From Edaphochlamys debaryana (Eukaryota; Chlorophyta; Chlorophyceae; Chlamydomonadales), in assembly GCA_016858145.1 (NCBI GenBank), contig JAEHOE010000013.1, positions 248,001 to 312,000 of the forward strand: a stretch of DNA of 64,000 nt, given 5' to 3'. Position numbers and translations under genes: made by a program. Below the pieces are notes generated by a model. It saw only the letters and a list, made by a program, of their open reading frames with translations. It was not told where the DNA came from and did no database searches. Positions 45,901 through 63,777 of this stretch are shown in pieces. Positions within the stretch are counted from its first letter, which is position 1, and every line of letters starts with the position of its first letter.

Positions 45901-46704
45901 CGAACGGGTAGGTTACGGCAGGCAGCAGCCTCCCTGCCTCTACTGCGCCTGCACCTGCCCGCTTGCTGGGCGGCCCCCTGCCCTCTGACCCATCTATCTC
46001 CGAAAGCACCCGTGCGAGCTCGTCTGCCCCTAGCTTGACCTGTAGCTCTTTTCCTGTTGCTTGCTCAGCCTGCACCCAAGCCAGCCCCCCGGCCATCCCC
46101 CGGCCCTCAATGCCTGCTGAGCTCCGCGCGCCGCACCTCGAGGGCCCTCATGTGGTCCCCGCAGACCCCGAACCGTTGCTAGTACGGCCGCTCAGACTCC
46201 AGCAGCTGGCAGCAGCCGGGTACCTGTGCGGGTACGCGTTGATACTTGAGTCATACATCAGTCATCACAGGACGTCACAGACGGCAGAGTGGCGATGAGT
46301 CACACGCGGGAAGCTACGGACGGGTTTCAGCTCCGGTTTCGGTGACGGGTCAGGACGCGTTCTCTGGGACCTGGGTGAGTAAGTGTCACTCTAGGATACC
46401 GGTAGCAGCCCTGGAGCACCGCGCTCACCCTGCACGTTGGCTCTTCGCAGTCGGACGACTCGACTGGGCGGTACTTGACTTCGATAGAGTGACCCGCCGT
46501 GTCCGCCGCGCGCACGGAGTGCGACCGCGCGCTGGCTTGGCTGGCGCTTCGCATCTGGCTCAAGTACTCCTCGGCGCTTGCCAATCGCGCGAGCCGACAA
46601 AGACAGAGCTGACGCGGTTTACCTCGTCGATCGCAGCGCGCTTTCTCAGTTCCTTGGAAGCTGCTGCCTTGAGCGGGCGCCGATTCGCGAGAGCGCTGGG
46701 ACAC
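42995..46704 (-). CDS. SBP-box transcription factor, zinc domain interrupted by in-frame TAG
   Basis: SBP proteins are plant and green-algal nuclear regulators that bind GTAC cores through a two-zinc domain. Minus-strand exons: 46704-46429, 46223-46137, 45877-45833, 45681-45638, 45508-45427, 45142-42995 (TAG). All joints are in phase, giving 893 codon positions. The domain spans five exons: CR|VPGCCQLLESERPY, then TAG, then QRFGVCGDHMRALE, VVLVEGDAPQRFCQQ, CCKFQDASDFDGVRR and SCRTKLAAHTARRRVK. Spacing of Cys ligands matches the family (C-x4-C-x16-C). The TAG at 46181-46179 falls exactly on the zinc-ligand His position. The last exon (715 codons) is a Gly/Ser/Ala/Pro-rich, probably disordered region. 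Either the allele is broken, the base is a sequencing error, or a TAG acceptor starts the exon at 46178 and skips half of the first finger. A start upstream of 46704 is possible. Confidence 0.85.
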
Positions 46705-48265
46705 CAGTGTCCTGCTTTAGCGTCAAGTGCGACCCGACAGCTTCAACGGTGGCTCGCTCGCTCGCGGCAGGCTCAACGTAGATGGCGAGTGTGCAGCAGG
46801 AGTCCTCTAAGCTAAAACCAGTAGCGCCTGCAAGCAGCGTTTGAATTATCATTAGGTAGCAGCCAGCATGCGAGAGCGGCCGCGCGGGCTGCTGGCCCGC
46901 CCCGCTATCTACAAGCCGCGATTCTAGCCATCTTCTCCGGGCTCAGCAGCACCCTCGATAATTGCATCTTAGCAGTTGTCTGTCGCTTCCTGATGCTCAC
47001 CTACAGCCGGCGTGTCAGCTGGGCGCCAGCGCGTTGGCTTGGCGACGGCGACTGACGACGGCGTGGATAAACGGGCCACTGGCCGACGGCTAACGCGCAT
47101 AGGGCCCTGGAAATTCTGGTTGAACAGACAATGTACTTCTGAAGAAGATACGTGTCGGGCAGGCGTGCAAAAACGATCGCACGGGGGGCGTCGTTGCATC
47201 GCGCGCACGGACTGGACTTATGCCAATCACTCCAGCTCGCCTTTGCCGCTTTGCGCATGTTGAGAACCTCTTCTACACGCATTCAAGCACAAGTTCTGGT
47301 CAAGAGTGCGCACGGCACCAAGCGGCTTAGTAACATCCCGTCTCCCGCCGCAGCGCGCACCCAGCCAAGCCGGTGGCGGCCGCCGCCCGGGGGAGCTAGC
47401 CCCAGCGGCCCCAAGCCCACGCCCAACCCTTGCCCCCCTCCTCACCTCAGGGCACTGACTGTTACATGCGTGTGGCAGCGCACAGAGGTACGTCTCGCCG
47501 CAGACCGCTGCTGGCCCCAGCCGGCAATGCCGTGCGTGCGCGTGGCCATGTAAGGGAACCTCACAGCGCAGCCCCCACGCAGCGGCCACCAGCTGAGCCC
47601 CGGCAGCTGCTGCCACCCATCCTCACTCCCTCGGCAGCCGCTGATGCCCCCCTCGCAGCGAGCACTGGTCCCATGGTCCTATGGCCCTATGGTGCCCTCG
47701 ATACACACACCCGTCCACAACGTCACCCAGCTGCCGGCTCCATGCGGGTACGCGGCCTCACCCCTGCCTGCGCCCGTGGGCTTCAAGAACGCCCGCTGCC
47801 CCTGGGCCCCTCGGCTCGCGCCCAGCCCCGGCCCCGGCCCGCCGCCTGCCCCTCCTGCCCGGACCCCGCCCCGCCGCCACGCCCCTCTGACCCATGCATG
47901 CCCCTTCCCTGCCGCATCCCTGCCCCGCGGTCCTCCCTCGACCGACCGCCGCCCCCTACCCCTCCTGCGACCAAGCGCTCCCTGGGCCTGCTGTCCGCCT
48001 CTCAGCGCCGACGGGGCGGGGCCCCCGAGCGCTCCATCGGATGGGGCCGAGGTGGCTCCAACCCCCTTCGGCCCACACCCCCTCTGGATTGCAGTCCCAC
48101 CCCTTGCTCCCCTAGGTCAGCATCAGTCCAACAGCTTCGCCCCCCCCCAGCTTCGCCCCCCCCCAGTGCCAGGTCTCGGCCGGAGCCCACGGCCCCACCC
48201 CGCCCTGGCTCCCAGACTCCACTCGAGCCACTCTACGCTGCCACCCGTGCGACGCGGCCGCCGCC
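46705..48265. other. Intergenic: SBP 5' flank and ORC2 3' flank
   Basis: No exon recognised. TGTAA in minus orientation at 47462-47466, about 800 bp after the ORC2 stop codon, is a candidate polyadenylation signal for ORC2 in the form used by Chlamydomonas-type algae. The part next to 46705 should hold the SBP promoter. Confidence 0.45.
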
Positions 48266-51200
48266 TCACTCCCCGCGCGCCGCCATCAGATCGTCCAGTA
48301 CGGCACGGATGTCGGATCGGGGCATTGGGATGGCCAGGAGCTCGCCCGAGTTGTCTGACGCGGGGCGCTGCGGGGTTGGGGTTGCGGATGGGGGGAGTGG
48401 TCCTCAGGTGCAGGGGGTGCAGTGGAATCGGTGTTGGCGGTATGAGGGTTGCAGGGGGCAGGAGGGAGTCCACAATGCGGGCCGGCGGTGCCTGTGCACA
48501 CGCACACGCGCTCGTCCAACCCCGATGACTCACGAGCCGTACGAGCTGGTGGTCCACGAACTCCACCAGGTGCTGACGCAGCACTCGCTCGTCCCGGACG
48601 AGAAAGCGCTCGCGGCACATTCTGCATGGACACGGGGCGGGACGAGCATTCAGGCAGGCAAGATTTGAGGTGGCGCCCTCGGGGGTGCCCAGCATGGCAA
48701 GGGGCGGGACGAGCATCCAGGTGGGTAGGCATTCGGGGGGGTCGGCTGGTACCGCCCCCCTCCAGCACAGGCATGTCCCACGCCCGCACGCGCCCACCCC
48801 ACCCCGCCACGCCCCACCTGTACAGGTGCGCGAAGGCCACCCCCTCGCTCTCCTCGTCCTCCAGCAGGTGCTCGGCCAGCAGGCGGAACACCTCCTGCGG
48901 GGGACGGGGGGGGGCGGGGTAAGCGTGTGTGTGTATGGCTTGGGGCCCGTGCCGTGCTCGTCCTCCAGCAGGTCACCGGCTTCCATGGTGTCATCAGTGA
49001 CTGCTGTTCTTCCCCGAGCGCCAAACGGGCCTCCCTTTGCCCTCTCCTGCCCCTCCCCTTCCGTATCCTCCCCGCTCCCGCATCCTGCCCCACCCCCCAC
49101 CTGCGCCCCGAGCACCAGGCTGCGGAGAACGGTGCCGGCGCCGGCCGTGACCACACCCGACTTGAACGCGCCTGCGGGCGGGGGGAGGCCGGTGTGGGCG
49201 GTGGATGGACGAGGCGAGGGTCAAGAGGAGCAAGCCATGGCCCCTGCAGCGGCAGGGCCCTGTATCGCCATAGCCCTCCCCCTCCCCATGTAAAGGCTGC
49301 TCCTCAGAGGCCTTACCACTCTCCTACCGGCCCTGCTCCCTGCGCGCACCCCTCCTGCCCCTCCCCTTCCCCACTCATCCGAGCCCCCACGCACCCACGA
49401 GCACCGAGGGTGCCCCGCTGATCTCGGCAGTGTACGGCAGGAAGGTGGTGGCGTTGATGTACTGCCACCTGTCAGGGGGAGGGGAGGAGGCAAGCGAGCA
49501 GGGTTTGGGGAGGCAGGAGGGAGCAGGGGGGGGGGGGGGCGGCGGCTGCCCCAAGAGGAGGCAGGGTGCAGGCGGCCGTACTCAGGGGGTAGCGGCGGTG
49601 ATGTCATGGGGGGGACAGCGAGAGCGCCGTCCGTTACGTGGTGAGGGGGTTGGGCAGACCCAGAGCCGCACTCCCCAGAGGTCCTCCGCGCCCCCTTCCC
49701 ACGCACTCTGACTCCCCTCCTGACAGGTAGGCCCGCGCGGGCCCGCCCCAGGCCCAAAGGCCTTCCATGTCCCTACAAGCTGCGGTCGTACATCGGGCCT
49801 ACCTGAACCTCGCCGCGTCCGCTGCGTCCCACAGGAGGGGGGCCATGCAGTGGTCCACCGAGGCGATCACGTGCACCTGTGTGTACGGCGGTACGGCAGT
49901 ACGGCAGGGTGCGTGAGTGTGCGCGCGTGTACCGTAGCTACGGTGCACAATGGGCGTGCGGCGGTGTGGCCAGAGCAGGGCCATGGGCGTAACGAGGCAC
50001 CAGCGGGGCCCCTGACACCTGGGGCACCTGACACCCGCACGCACTTCAGCTGGCGTCCCACCTGGGGGCACGCGGCCAGCGCACTGAGCAGGGACATGTC
50101 CGCCCGGAGGCCTGCGCGTGCGTGGAGAGAGGGGCGGGGCCACACAGGCGTCAGACGTTCTGCCGCGGGCTGTGCTCTGCCTTCGGGTCGTCACTGCCCG
50201 CCAGGCGACGCGCGCCGGAGCGCCCCCGAGACCCAGCCTGCGCCCGAACACACCCACACACCCGCCCACCTGACACCCAATCCCGCCACCCCCAAACCCA
50301 CCCGGCCCGTCGATGTTGTGAATGACCACGAAGGCGTGCCGCCCCGGGGGCTCCGCACGGATGTCCTCCACCAGCGACCGCAGCGCGCCCGGGGCGCCGC
50401 CGCCAACGCCGCCAACCGCCGCCGTGCTGGCAGCGCCGGAGGCGGCACAGGTGCCGGCGGCGGCGGCGGCCGCCGAGGCGCCGGAGCCGAGGTTGCGGAA
50501 GGAGCGCTGCGGCAGGCAGAGAAGGTGGGACCATGACAGGAGGGGATGCTGTCGTGAGGGGGAGTAAAAAACCAAAACGCGACGAGGGAGGAGATGGCTG
50601 CACTGCGCTGTGATATCCAGGGCCGTGCGCACGCGCCCATACCCACAAACCCACGCCTCCTGCCTCTCCACCCCACCCCACTCCCCACCCACCTGCATCA
50701 GCGCCCCCGCCACCCCCGCCACCACCTCCCGGGCGGTGCAGCGGGGGTTGTAGCCGTGGAACACCAGCACGGCGGCGTCGCCCCTGGGGGATGGGGGGAT
50801 GGGGAAAGGGGCGAGGCGATGGGGAGGAGCAAGGGAGGCCAGAGGTAGGTACAGGGGTACGGTGCGGAAGGCGCCCTCCAGCTCAGCAGCCTCCACAGGC
50901 ACTGTTAGGGATGACTAACTGACGGGCATAGCCAGCCACGCAACGCGTTACCCGTTGCCGACCTTGACCTCCGCCGTCACCCTGCCTCTCCCCGCCCCCC
51001 CCAAACCCCGCAATCCCATACAGACACCCCCGGCCTGCCACCACCCCACCTGTTGCGCGACCCCGCCAGCGTCCGCGCGAACTCCTCCAGCAGGGCCCGC
51101 TTGGACCCAAAGCCGTACAGCAGTACGGAGAAGTTGGACCTGGTCGGGATGAGAAGGGCAGGGTGGGACCAAGGACGCGGTGCTGGTTGGGGGGGCCGTA

Positions 51201-52526
51201 GCGCACGTGCGAGACGAGACGCGCCGCGCGCCGTCGGTCTGCCCTGACGTGGCTCTCCCTCTTTTGAGCTTCTCACCAGTCTCTCGCCGGCGTGCATCCT
51301 GCACCCCTCGCCCCCGCCCCGCCCCACCTGAGGCGGCTGTGCCAGTCGTCGAACTGTCCCCTGCGCGGGCAGACGAGGGGTCGGGGCAGGCGCCATCGGG
51401 TTCGGTGGCTAGTAGTTGGCAACACGCCCCCAACACGGGTCACCACACCACCATCACGCCCTGAGGTAGATACCTGTAATGCCCCCGCTCCGTCAGACGG
51501 ACCCATTGCTTCCTCGCCAAGCCCCTGCGCGCCCACGGCTTACACGAGCAGCCCCACCCACACACGCCCGCACCTGAGGCCCGAGGCCAGGCATGCCTTC
51601 TTGTTGGGGTTCTTGGGCGGCAGCTCGCCGTACGTCAGGCGGGCGCCCTCCGCACCGCCCGCCTGCCCGCCCACCCTCCGCTCCAGCAGGTCGAACAGGC
51701 GCTTGCGGCTCTCCAACGCAGTGGGGGCCACCGGGCCCGGCGCCTTCCGCGCCCCCCGGCCCCGCGCCGGCGCCCGGGAGGGTCCTGCAGCTGCCGCCTC
51801 CTCCTGTGCCTCCTCCTCCTCCTCCTCATCGCTCTCGTCGTCATCATCGTCGGAGGAGCTGGGCTCGGCTGCAGCGGAAGCGGCCGCCGGCTTGGCGGCC
51901 GCTGCGGGGCGGCCGCGTGGCCTGCCTGCCCCCCGCCGGTGTTGTTGCTGTTGCTCCTGCTCGGCCTCCATCTCCTCGCACTCATCATCGTCGTCCTCCT
52001 CGTCAGCGGAGGAGCCGCTGGCGTCATCCTCCTTGGCAGTGGCAGCGGCCGCCTTGCGGCCGCGCCGGGTGGCAGTTGCTGCCGGCACCGGCTTGGCGGC
52101 AGTCCCGGAGGCGGCCTTGCCCCGCCGGCCGGCGGCGGGGGCAGCAGGCGACTTGGCCGTCGCCCGCCGGCTGTTTGCCGCTGGGGTGGCCTCCTCGTCG
52201 CTTCCGCTGCCGTCAGAGCCGCTGCCGTCCTTACCGTCACTGTCCGAGACTAGGCTGACCACCTCCTTGGTGGTCTTGGTGGCTCGCCGCGAGCTGGGCC
52301 CAGCAGCGGCAGCCGTGGCCTTGCCGGCAGAGGCCTTGGCGGTAGCCCGCACCGGCCTGCCACTTCGCGTGGTGGGGCGCTCCTGCTGCTCTTCCTCGCT
52401 GGCGCTGGAGCTGGGCTGGTCATCGTCGGATTCCTCGCACTGCCGTAGGGCCCTGGCCTTTTGGGCAGCGGCGCGTCGAGGCCTCGTTGGGGCGGGTGCG
52501 GATGCCGCTTGGCCCCTAGGCGCCAT
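48266..52526 (-). CDS. ORC2: Origin recognition complex subunit 2
   Basis: ORC2 is part of the nuclear complex that marks replication origins and loads MCM. Twelve minus-strand exons join in phase: 52526-51574, 51360-51328, 51139-51050, 50783-50693, 50506-50302, 50111-50062, 49876-49803, 49468-49395, 49171-49101, 48894-48818, 48621-48534, 48367-48266, giving 635 residues. Residues 1-317 are an acidic and basic low-complexity tail, typical of ORC N-termini. The AAA-like core follows: FDDWHSRL, SNFSVLLYGFGSKRALLEEF, AAVLVFHGYNPRCT, HAFVVIHNIDGPGLR, VHVIASVDHCMAPLLWD and the conserved WQYINATTFLPY. The C-terminal winged-helix part has CRERFLVRDERVLRQHLVEF and GELLAIPMPRSDIRAVLDDL. An Ala/Gly-rich insertion sits in exon 5. 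The length is normal for the family. It shares a 527-bp divergent region with the gene at 53054. Confidence 0.95.
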
Positions 52527-53053
52527 CTCGCGGGAGCGTGTTCAGGGTGCCCGGTTAGACACTGGTGATGCACTTGTATGGCTCAAAACTGCGAAGACGT
52601 CTATCGCGCGTCCATTGTGGCTGCAGGAAGCTCAGTTGAGAGGGAAATGCTCGAAAAGTGAAGCTAAGTTCGTGGCTCGTTAGACTGTGACTTTGGAAGC
52701 TGTGACTCTGGACGTGTCTTTGCACGAGTGCAGCAGCGCCAGAGAGCGCCCGAGACAGCCCCCCCTGTACGGATGGATTTTAGCGGGAGACTTTAGCCGC
52801 GCGAGCCCCGAGTGCCAAGGACCGGCAGCGGCTTGGCGCACTACTGACTTAGCTTCTCTTCAACATCACATTGCATAACTCTCGGACAACTGACTTCCTG
52901 AGGACCGCGCTTGCTCGCGACAGCTCACGACCGACAAAGCCGCTGTGCCCTCGAAAGACCCGCCAGAGCTTCTTTTCGGCTCTTTCCCCAACCGCAAGCT
53001 CATAGCCACCAGCTGCACGCTCTCGGCTGGGAGCTCTTGCAACCCCATCGACC
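52527..53053. promoter_or_regulatory. Divergent intergenic region between ORC2 and the 53054 gene
   Basis: Only 527 bp separate the two opposed start codons, so both promoters and leaders must lie here. The sequence is clearly less GC-rich than the flanking exons. No defined element was recognised. Confidence 0.5.
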
Positions 53054-55247
53054 ATGAGCGGCACTCTGCCGGTTCGTGGGAGTTCCTGCTGTGGTCAGAG
53101 CCCTATGCGGGTGCGCTACACTAGGAAGCCATGCTCTAGGCTTGCGCATGGGCAAGCTGGGGACGCGAGTTGGACCGGCGCAAGCGCTTGCACCCTGTCG
53201 CTAGCCCTCATGCTCTCGGTATTGTGCTCTAACTGTGTTGTGGCATCCGGATACAGGCCAGCTCGCTCGCATCATCATCTTCAACGTCGCCGGTGCCGAC
53301 ATGCCGGGGGAGTCGCTGCCAACGCCCGCAGCACGCAGCAGTTCGCGCCACGGCATTCCTGTTTCAGGGCAACAGCGCCAGCAAGCCCCGTGAAGAGGTT
53401 ACCAGCCGCTTAACCGAGCTCAGGAAACGAGCCAACTCCGACGACCTCCAGTTCCTGCGGGCAACGGAGGCCCTCCAAGCAGCAGAGGACGAGGAGGACG
53501 CTCTGGCAGGGCCTCGACCGATGGGACCGCACCCGGTCAACGAGGCCTCGTCCTCAGGTGCCTGGGTGGCAGTATCCTGTGGGGGGAGGCAAGGAGGCCT
53601 GCCAGCCGGGCTGGGCCGCGTCTCCCCTCATCAACCATGCCACTTGCTCATCCCTCTGCCTCCGTACCCTGGGCTGCTGTGCAGGCAACGGGGTCATGAC
53701 TGCTCGCTCCATGCGCTACATGGTCGCCGACCCCAAGCCCCAGGTGTGCAGGGGAGGAGAAGGATACGGGCCACGCCTTAGCACGGTCGCCCCAGTGTGA
53801 CCCGGGCCACGCCATGGAGGATAGTGGAGTCGTACAGACCCCCTTCGAACTGCGTGTCGCCGAGTCGAGCTGCCCGATCATGCTCAACCTGAGCTCCACC
53901 CGCCCTGCCGCCTTGTCCCACCTCAGATCAAGCTCGTTCACCGCTTCAAGCCCGGGACAGCACCTGGCCCCGACCAGGCCTTCTGGAGTGACTTTGTGAA
54001 CAAGTGCCGCATGGCGTGGGGCGTCTTCTTCCCGCCCCCGCCCCAGACCATCCGCTCGCGCCGGCCGCCCGGCATCGCATCCTGGGCCCTGGGCCTGGGC
54101 AAGGTGCTCCCAGGCGGCAAGGCCGCCAGCGCCTCGGGCAGCGCGCTCCCCGCCGCCGCCCTCAGCGCCAAGCAGGTGGTGCTCAACCGCCTGCAGATGG
54201 TGCTCATCGCCGACCGGTGAGGACCAGAAAACCACGCGCCGACGTCACCTTGGGCGGGGTTTGTATGTCGGGCTGAGGGCCGCGCCCGTGCTCGCGAACC
54301 TGCGCCTGGCTTTAGGGATAAGCGCCTTGTTGCCCTGCAGCCGCCACCCGCCTCCTCTCTCGCCCCCCGACCGCATCCCGACGTACATCTCTCGATCCCC
54401 AGGTGCGGCGTGTCGCCCGAGACGCTGCTGGACATGAAGGCGCAGACGCTGACGGCGCTGGCCGAGTACATGGGCGTGGACGGCGCCGGCGGGGACCTGG
54501 GGCAGCTGGAGGTGCAGGTGAGCGGGCCGGGGTGGTGGGCGCAGGCGCCGAGGAGGAGTTCGTGTGCACGTGTGGGAGAAGAAGGCGGTGTAGTCGTGTA
54601 GGCTAGCAAAGTTTGCGCTCACCCCATGCGGCGGGTCCTAGTTTTGCCCACCCGGTCGCGCACCGTGTGTCCGCACCGCCTGCTGCCGCTCAGGTGACCG
54701 CCGTCAAGCCTAACGGCGAGAAGGTGACCATGACTATGGGTTTCTCGGAGATGCTCGCAGACGAGCAGGTGGGGGCCTAGGGGGGAGGGGCTGCAAGCAG
54801 GACGGCAGGGCGGACCGGCTGATGAGCACAAGGAATGCCGCGCTTGAGATTGGGTGGGGGTGCTCGTGGCAAGCTTGACTGTTGCATAGCCCTAAGCCGG
54901 CTCCTCCTTCCGCCCGCTGCCCCTTTGCCCCCGCCGTGCAGCTGCGCGACCCGCTGCAGTACCACTACCAGGTTGGCAGCGCGGGGGCGCGGGGCCTCCG
55001 GAACATGCCGAGTGCTTCTCCCAGGCTCTGCGCGGCCTTTCTCATCCTTGGCCTCCAGCTTGTCCCGCCCTCCACGGCCCTGGCCCTTCCCCCCCCCCCC
55101 CCCGCGCAGTTCGAGGACCCGGACGACTACTTCATGCCCGAGGACGACGACCACCGCATTAGCGAGATCGCAGAGGCGCCCGCGGCGGGCATGGCCTCGG
55201 TGCGGGTCGCGGCGCGGCCCGCCGCGGGCAAGGAGGCCGCCGAGTGA
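53054..55247 (+). CDS. Probable plastid-targeted protein of unknown function
   Basis: Not recognised. Exons 53054-53110, 53257-53557, 53685-53743, 53927-54216, 54403-54517, 54694-54768, 54942-54971 and 55110-55247 (TGA) join in phase to 354 residues. The first ~60 residues are rich in Ser, Arg, Ala and Cys (MSGTLPVRGSSCCGQSPMR, SSLASSSSTSP) with almost no acidic residues, like an algal chloroplast transit peptide. Then come a charged helix (REEVTSRLTELRKRANSDD), a compact part (NGVMTARSMRYMVADPKPQI, FWSDFVNKCRMAWGVFFPPP), a helical LLDMKAQTLTALAEYMGV segment, a beta-like VTAVKPNGEKVTMTMGFSEM strand pair and an acidic end (FEDPDDYFMPEDDDHRISEI). There is no membrane helix. Consistent splicing and codon structure make the gene real; function is open. 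Confidence 0.78.
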
Positions 55248-56777
55248 GCGACGGCCTTGGAGCTCCAGCGACGGCCTTCGAGACGGCGTTTGAGTCATTA
55301 CGGCTGGTCTGTCGCACGCCGCGGCAGTGGGGTGCTTGCCCTGTCAGCGCCGTCCAGAGCATTCAGCCCGGGGCAAGGGGAGGGCAAGGCTGGCACTTGG
55401 AGGGACTCAGGAAGAGGGGGGGATAGTTCGGTGGGCTAGGTGCCGCAGTGGGGCGCTCCCTTGCATTAAGGCAGCACCAGTCAGCTGTGGTGTATGGTAA
55501 GTGGTTTAGGGGTGCTGCGCAGGCTGAGTGTATAGGCACTCCGCGCTGGAGTGGGATCAAACATGTTCTGCTTGTCAGCAAGCCCGCGTGATGGGCGGGC
55601 AACTGGACCAAGACTTTGTCTGTCTCTGCAATGACGCCGAGGCGGGTTTAGCGCGCCATGGCTTGTTGGCAATAACCGCCTTGAGTTCGGGGCCACCGCA
55701 CACATGCCGATGGGTGGTTGACAGCCTCTTGTCGGCACCCTCGTGCTCTTGTGTTGCAAAGTGTTCTTGCTGGTATCACGGCAATGACAAACCTGTACTG
55801 GTGCTTGTGAAACGCGAATTACTTCTGAGGGTTAGCTAGGATGGGGGGCGAAGGAACACAGCTTGTTAGGCTCGAGGTCAGAGGCCGAGAATGTTTGTGG
55901 TCCCCGGGTGATGGGCCTTGTCCCTCTCATGCACCTCTCGATTGTACGTTGTCGTGGCCTGCGTGGTGGAGATCCAGACGCATCGTTCCGCGTTAGGGGC
56001 CGTGGGCCAGTGTACCCCACTCCGTCTTTTGCTGCACCCGGAACTCAAGCTTGTGACAATGCAACGGCCGTCTCGCTCGCCGCAAGACGCGGCGCGGCCG
56101 GCACTGTGACTCCACAAGGGCAGCGGTGATTCCAGCTCCACCCCACATCATCGGTGAGCAAGGGCTCTAGCCTCCGTCCCCACGGTGTCTTGACCCGGGG
56201 CCACGGTTGTCTGGTCTGTCACTTGTGGTCTGGGGGGGTCGCGTAGGGTCCAAGGGCGAGAGGGTTAGTGCTCAAGGGATTCCGTAGCGCTCGCGGTGAC
56301 GGGCCAGGGGCTGACAATCCCGACTACAGGTGTGCCAGAGTGGCCTCCTACGTAACGGGCACTGCATGGCCTTTCATGTATGTATGTAGGAGGCCAGTTC
56401 CAGGCCCTGGGGTGCTCGAAGATGGTCGGTCGCGGGTGCGAGGGCTGGGGCGAGGACGCACACATGCACGGGCACGGGCGGCATGCCAGACTGCTAGTTT
56501 TTCCCGAACTCCTTTGTGCAGACAGAGCAAACACAGAACTTATGTGAGTGATGTGCAAAGGCTGCAGCGTAGCGAGTCTGCGCGTGTCTGACCGCCGAGT
56601 TTCTGAGGTGTGACTGGTGTACTGCGTCGGCCTTCGACCATTCCCCTCCAGTCCTCTGCCCCTTCCTTGCTGTACCTGTATAGTAGCCCTGAACATACAA
56701 GAACTTGTTTTCGCGTGTACATGGCCGTGCCAGAAGGTTAGATAGGGGTCGTTGGCTCCCTTTGCCCGCCGAGCGCC
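55248..56777. other. Intergenic: 3' flank of the 53054 gene and promoter of the kinase
   Basis: No exon recognised. The region is less GC-rich than the genes around it. No TGTAA signal was noticed downstream of 55247. Confidence 0.45.
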
Positions 56778-62135
<5,358 letters not shown>

Positions 62136-62503
62136 GTACGAGTGAGGGTCGGGCCCCGGGGTCGAGCTCCTCGCTGGATGGCACGCAGTAATCGAGACGC
62201 CGGCGGGAGTGTTCAGGTGCCTCCGTCCCAAACAGCGTGCGTACGTCCCTTGCGGGTCTGCCACCCAACCGGAGTTCCATGGACTCCAGCCACGCCTCGG
62301 AGCGAGGAAGGCATGACGCAAGCGAGCGATCGCCGGCGGGGCGCACGGCAGAGGCATCCTGTGGGTGGGTGCGGGGTGGGTTGCTCATTTATCGACCTTC
62401 ATTCCATTTCGAGCGAGTGGCGTCCGCAAGCGGAGCAGGACACCACCGACGGGTAGAGACCAGATTGGCGCGCCACAAATTTTCGCCGTGCACTGCTTGC
62501 TGT

Positions 62504-62508
62504 TGTAA
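62504..62508 (+). terminator. Candidate polyadenylation signal TGTAA for the kinase gene
   Basis: TGTAA, the standard nuclear polyadenylation signal of Chlamydomonas-type algae, occurs about 370 bp after the kinase stop codon, a usual 3' untranslated length for such genes. A five-base match alone is weak evidence. Confidence 0.45.
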
Positions 62509-63777
62509 TCTTCTACTGCCGAAGGTGTAGCTGCCGCGCCCTTGGACCGTTGCAGAGCCTCTAGACGTGCGGGCAAGGGGGAGTAAGGAGACACCCCACA
62601 AGCCGGGTTGGTGTAGTACAGAGATCTACCAAAGGCGGTGAGCGGATCACCACGCAGTACCAGAGTCTTGGGGTTGAAGCGGAAGCGATTTATGCCACGT
62701 ACAGACGGCGGAAACGCCTGACGGGAAGATGTAGACTCTCCCTCAGCGGCACGCACTCAGGGCAAGGGGTTCTTGTCCTGGGGGCGGGCGAGGGGAAAGA
62801 GGGCCGAGGTCGAGGTTGTGCAAGCACGAAGCCCTGGCTGCCGGAAACGGCTGATAAAACAGCGGCTGCTGTCGCCTCGCTGACGCTCGGCTCCCTAGTA
62901 GACCAGAGGGCACGCTGAGCGCGGCCCTTGACAGAGAACCCTGCTAGCTGCGATGGGGTTCCGGCTGTGTGGTTCACGAGAGGGGTCCCGGAGACAGCTG
63001 GGTACGGTACGGGGCCTGGCACAGGCAGAGGCTTGGGCCCTCCTGGGCCTTCGCTTGCCGACGATAGCTGCTCCTGGTCGGCGGGGGGCGATACAGGTGC
63101 GGTCGAGACTGCAGCGATCAGCGACCAAACCTAGTACTGTGGGTCCGGGGATCTGGGGCGTGTAATTGAGCTGAGACCTTACAGTACCGAGTGTTCCAAG
63201 CGACGGGTGATCAGTCCGGCGCAAGCCGATTAACAGAGCCGAGAGTAGTTTGAGAGTCTGAGAGCTTTGGAGAGCAGTAAGGGAACCGGGAATAAGGGAG
63301 CAGTAAGAGTAAAAGTGTTCTAGTGTTAACCTGGGAAATGCCACGTCTGGGCCTTAAAGAGCGAGCTCGCTGTGGGCCTGACCTGGGTCTGTCGTACCAC
63401 CTGGGCCTTCCGACACCTGGGCCTGCCCTTTCGGGATCCGGGCCCTCCGAAGGCCCGTAAAGGCCCCTCCGGGATTGTTGGAAGGTGGCGCAGGGCCCAG
63501 CCCGAGCCGGCAGGCTCGGGCTTCCGGCTCCCGCCACACGGCCCGCCGAACGCGCAGGGGCCTTTGCCTTTCGGGGCGAAGTCCCTGGCGCAGTCGTCGG
63601 TTACCTGGGCGCACCGGCGCTGGTGAGCGCCGGTGCTTGCCACGCAGGCTACACAAGGCCCTCGCTGAGCACCACGCTTACACCTAAACCACACCACCAC
63701 AAGGCCACGCTGGCTGGGGAAAGAGGGCTGTCCCGCTCGCGCCTCCGCGCCTTCGCCCTATGCGAGAAGGGGGGTTA

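Noticed and set aside
46179..46181. Nuclear TAG reassigned to an amino acid, to explain the SBP stop
   Set aside because: The SBP frame itself ends in two consecutive TAG codons and the PiT gene also ends in TAG; the other genes use TAA or TGA normally, so the standard code holds here.
62385..62756. Minus-strand open frame of 123 codons
   Set aside because: The residue mix is gene-like but no family or splice partner is recognised; possibly a transposon remnant, not strong enough to call.
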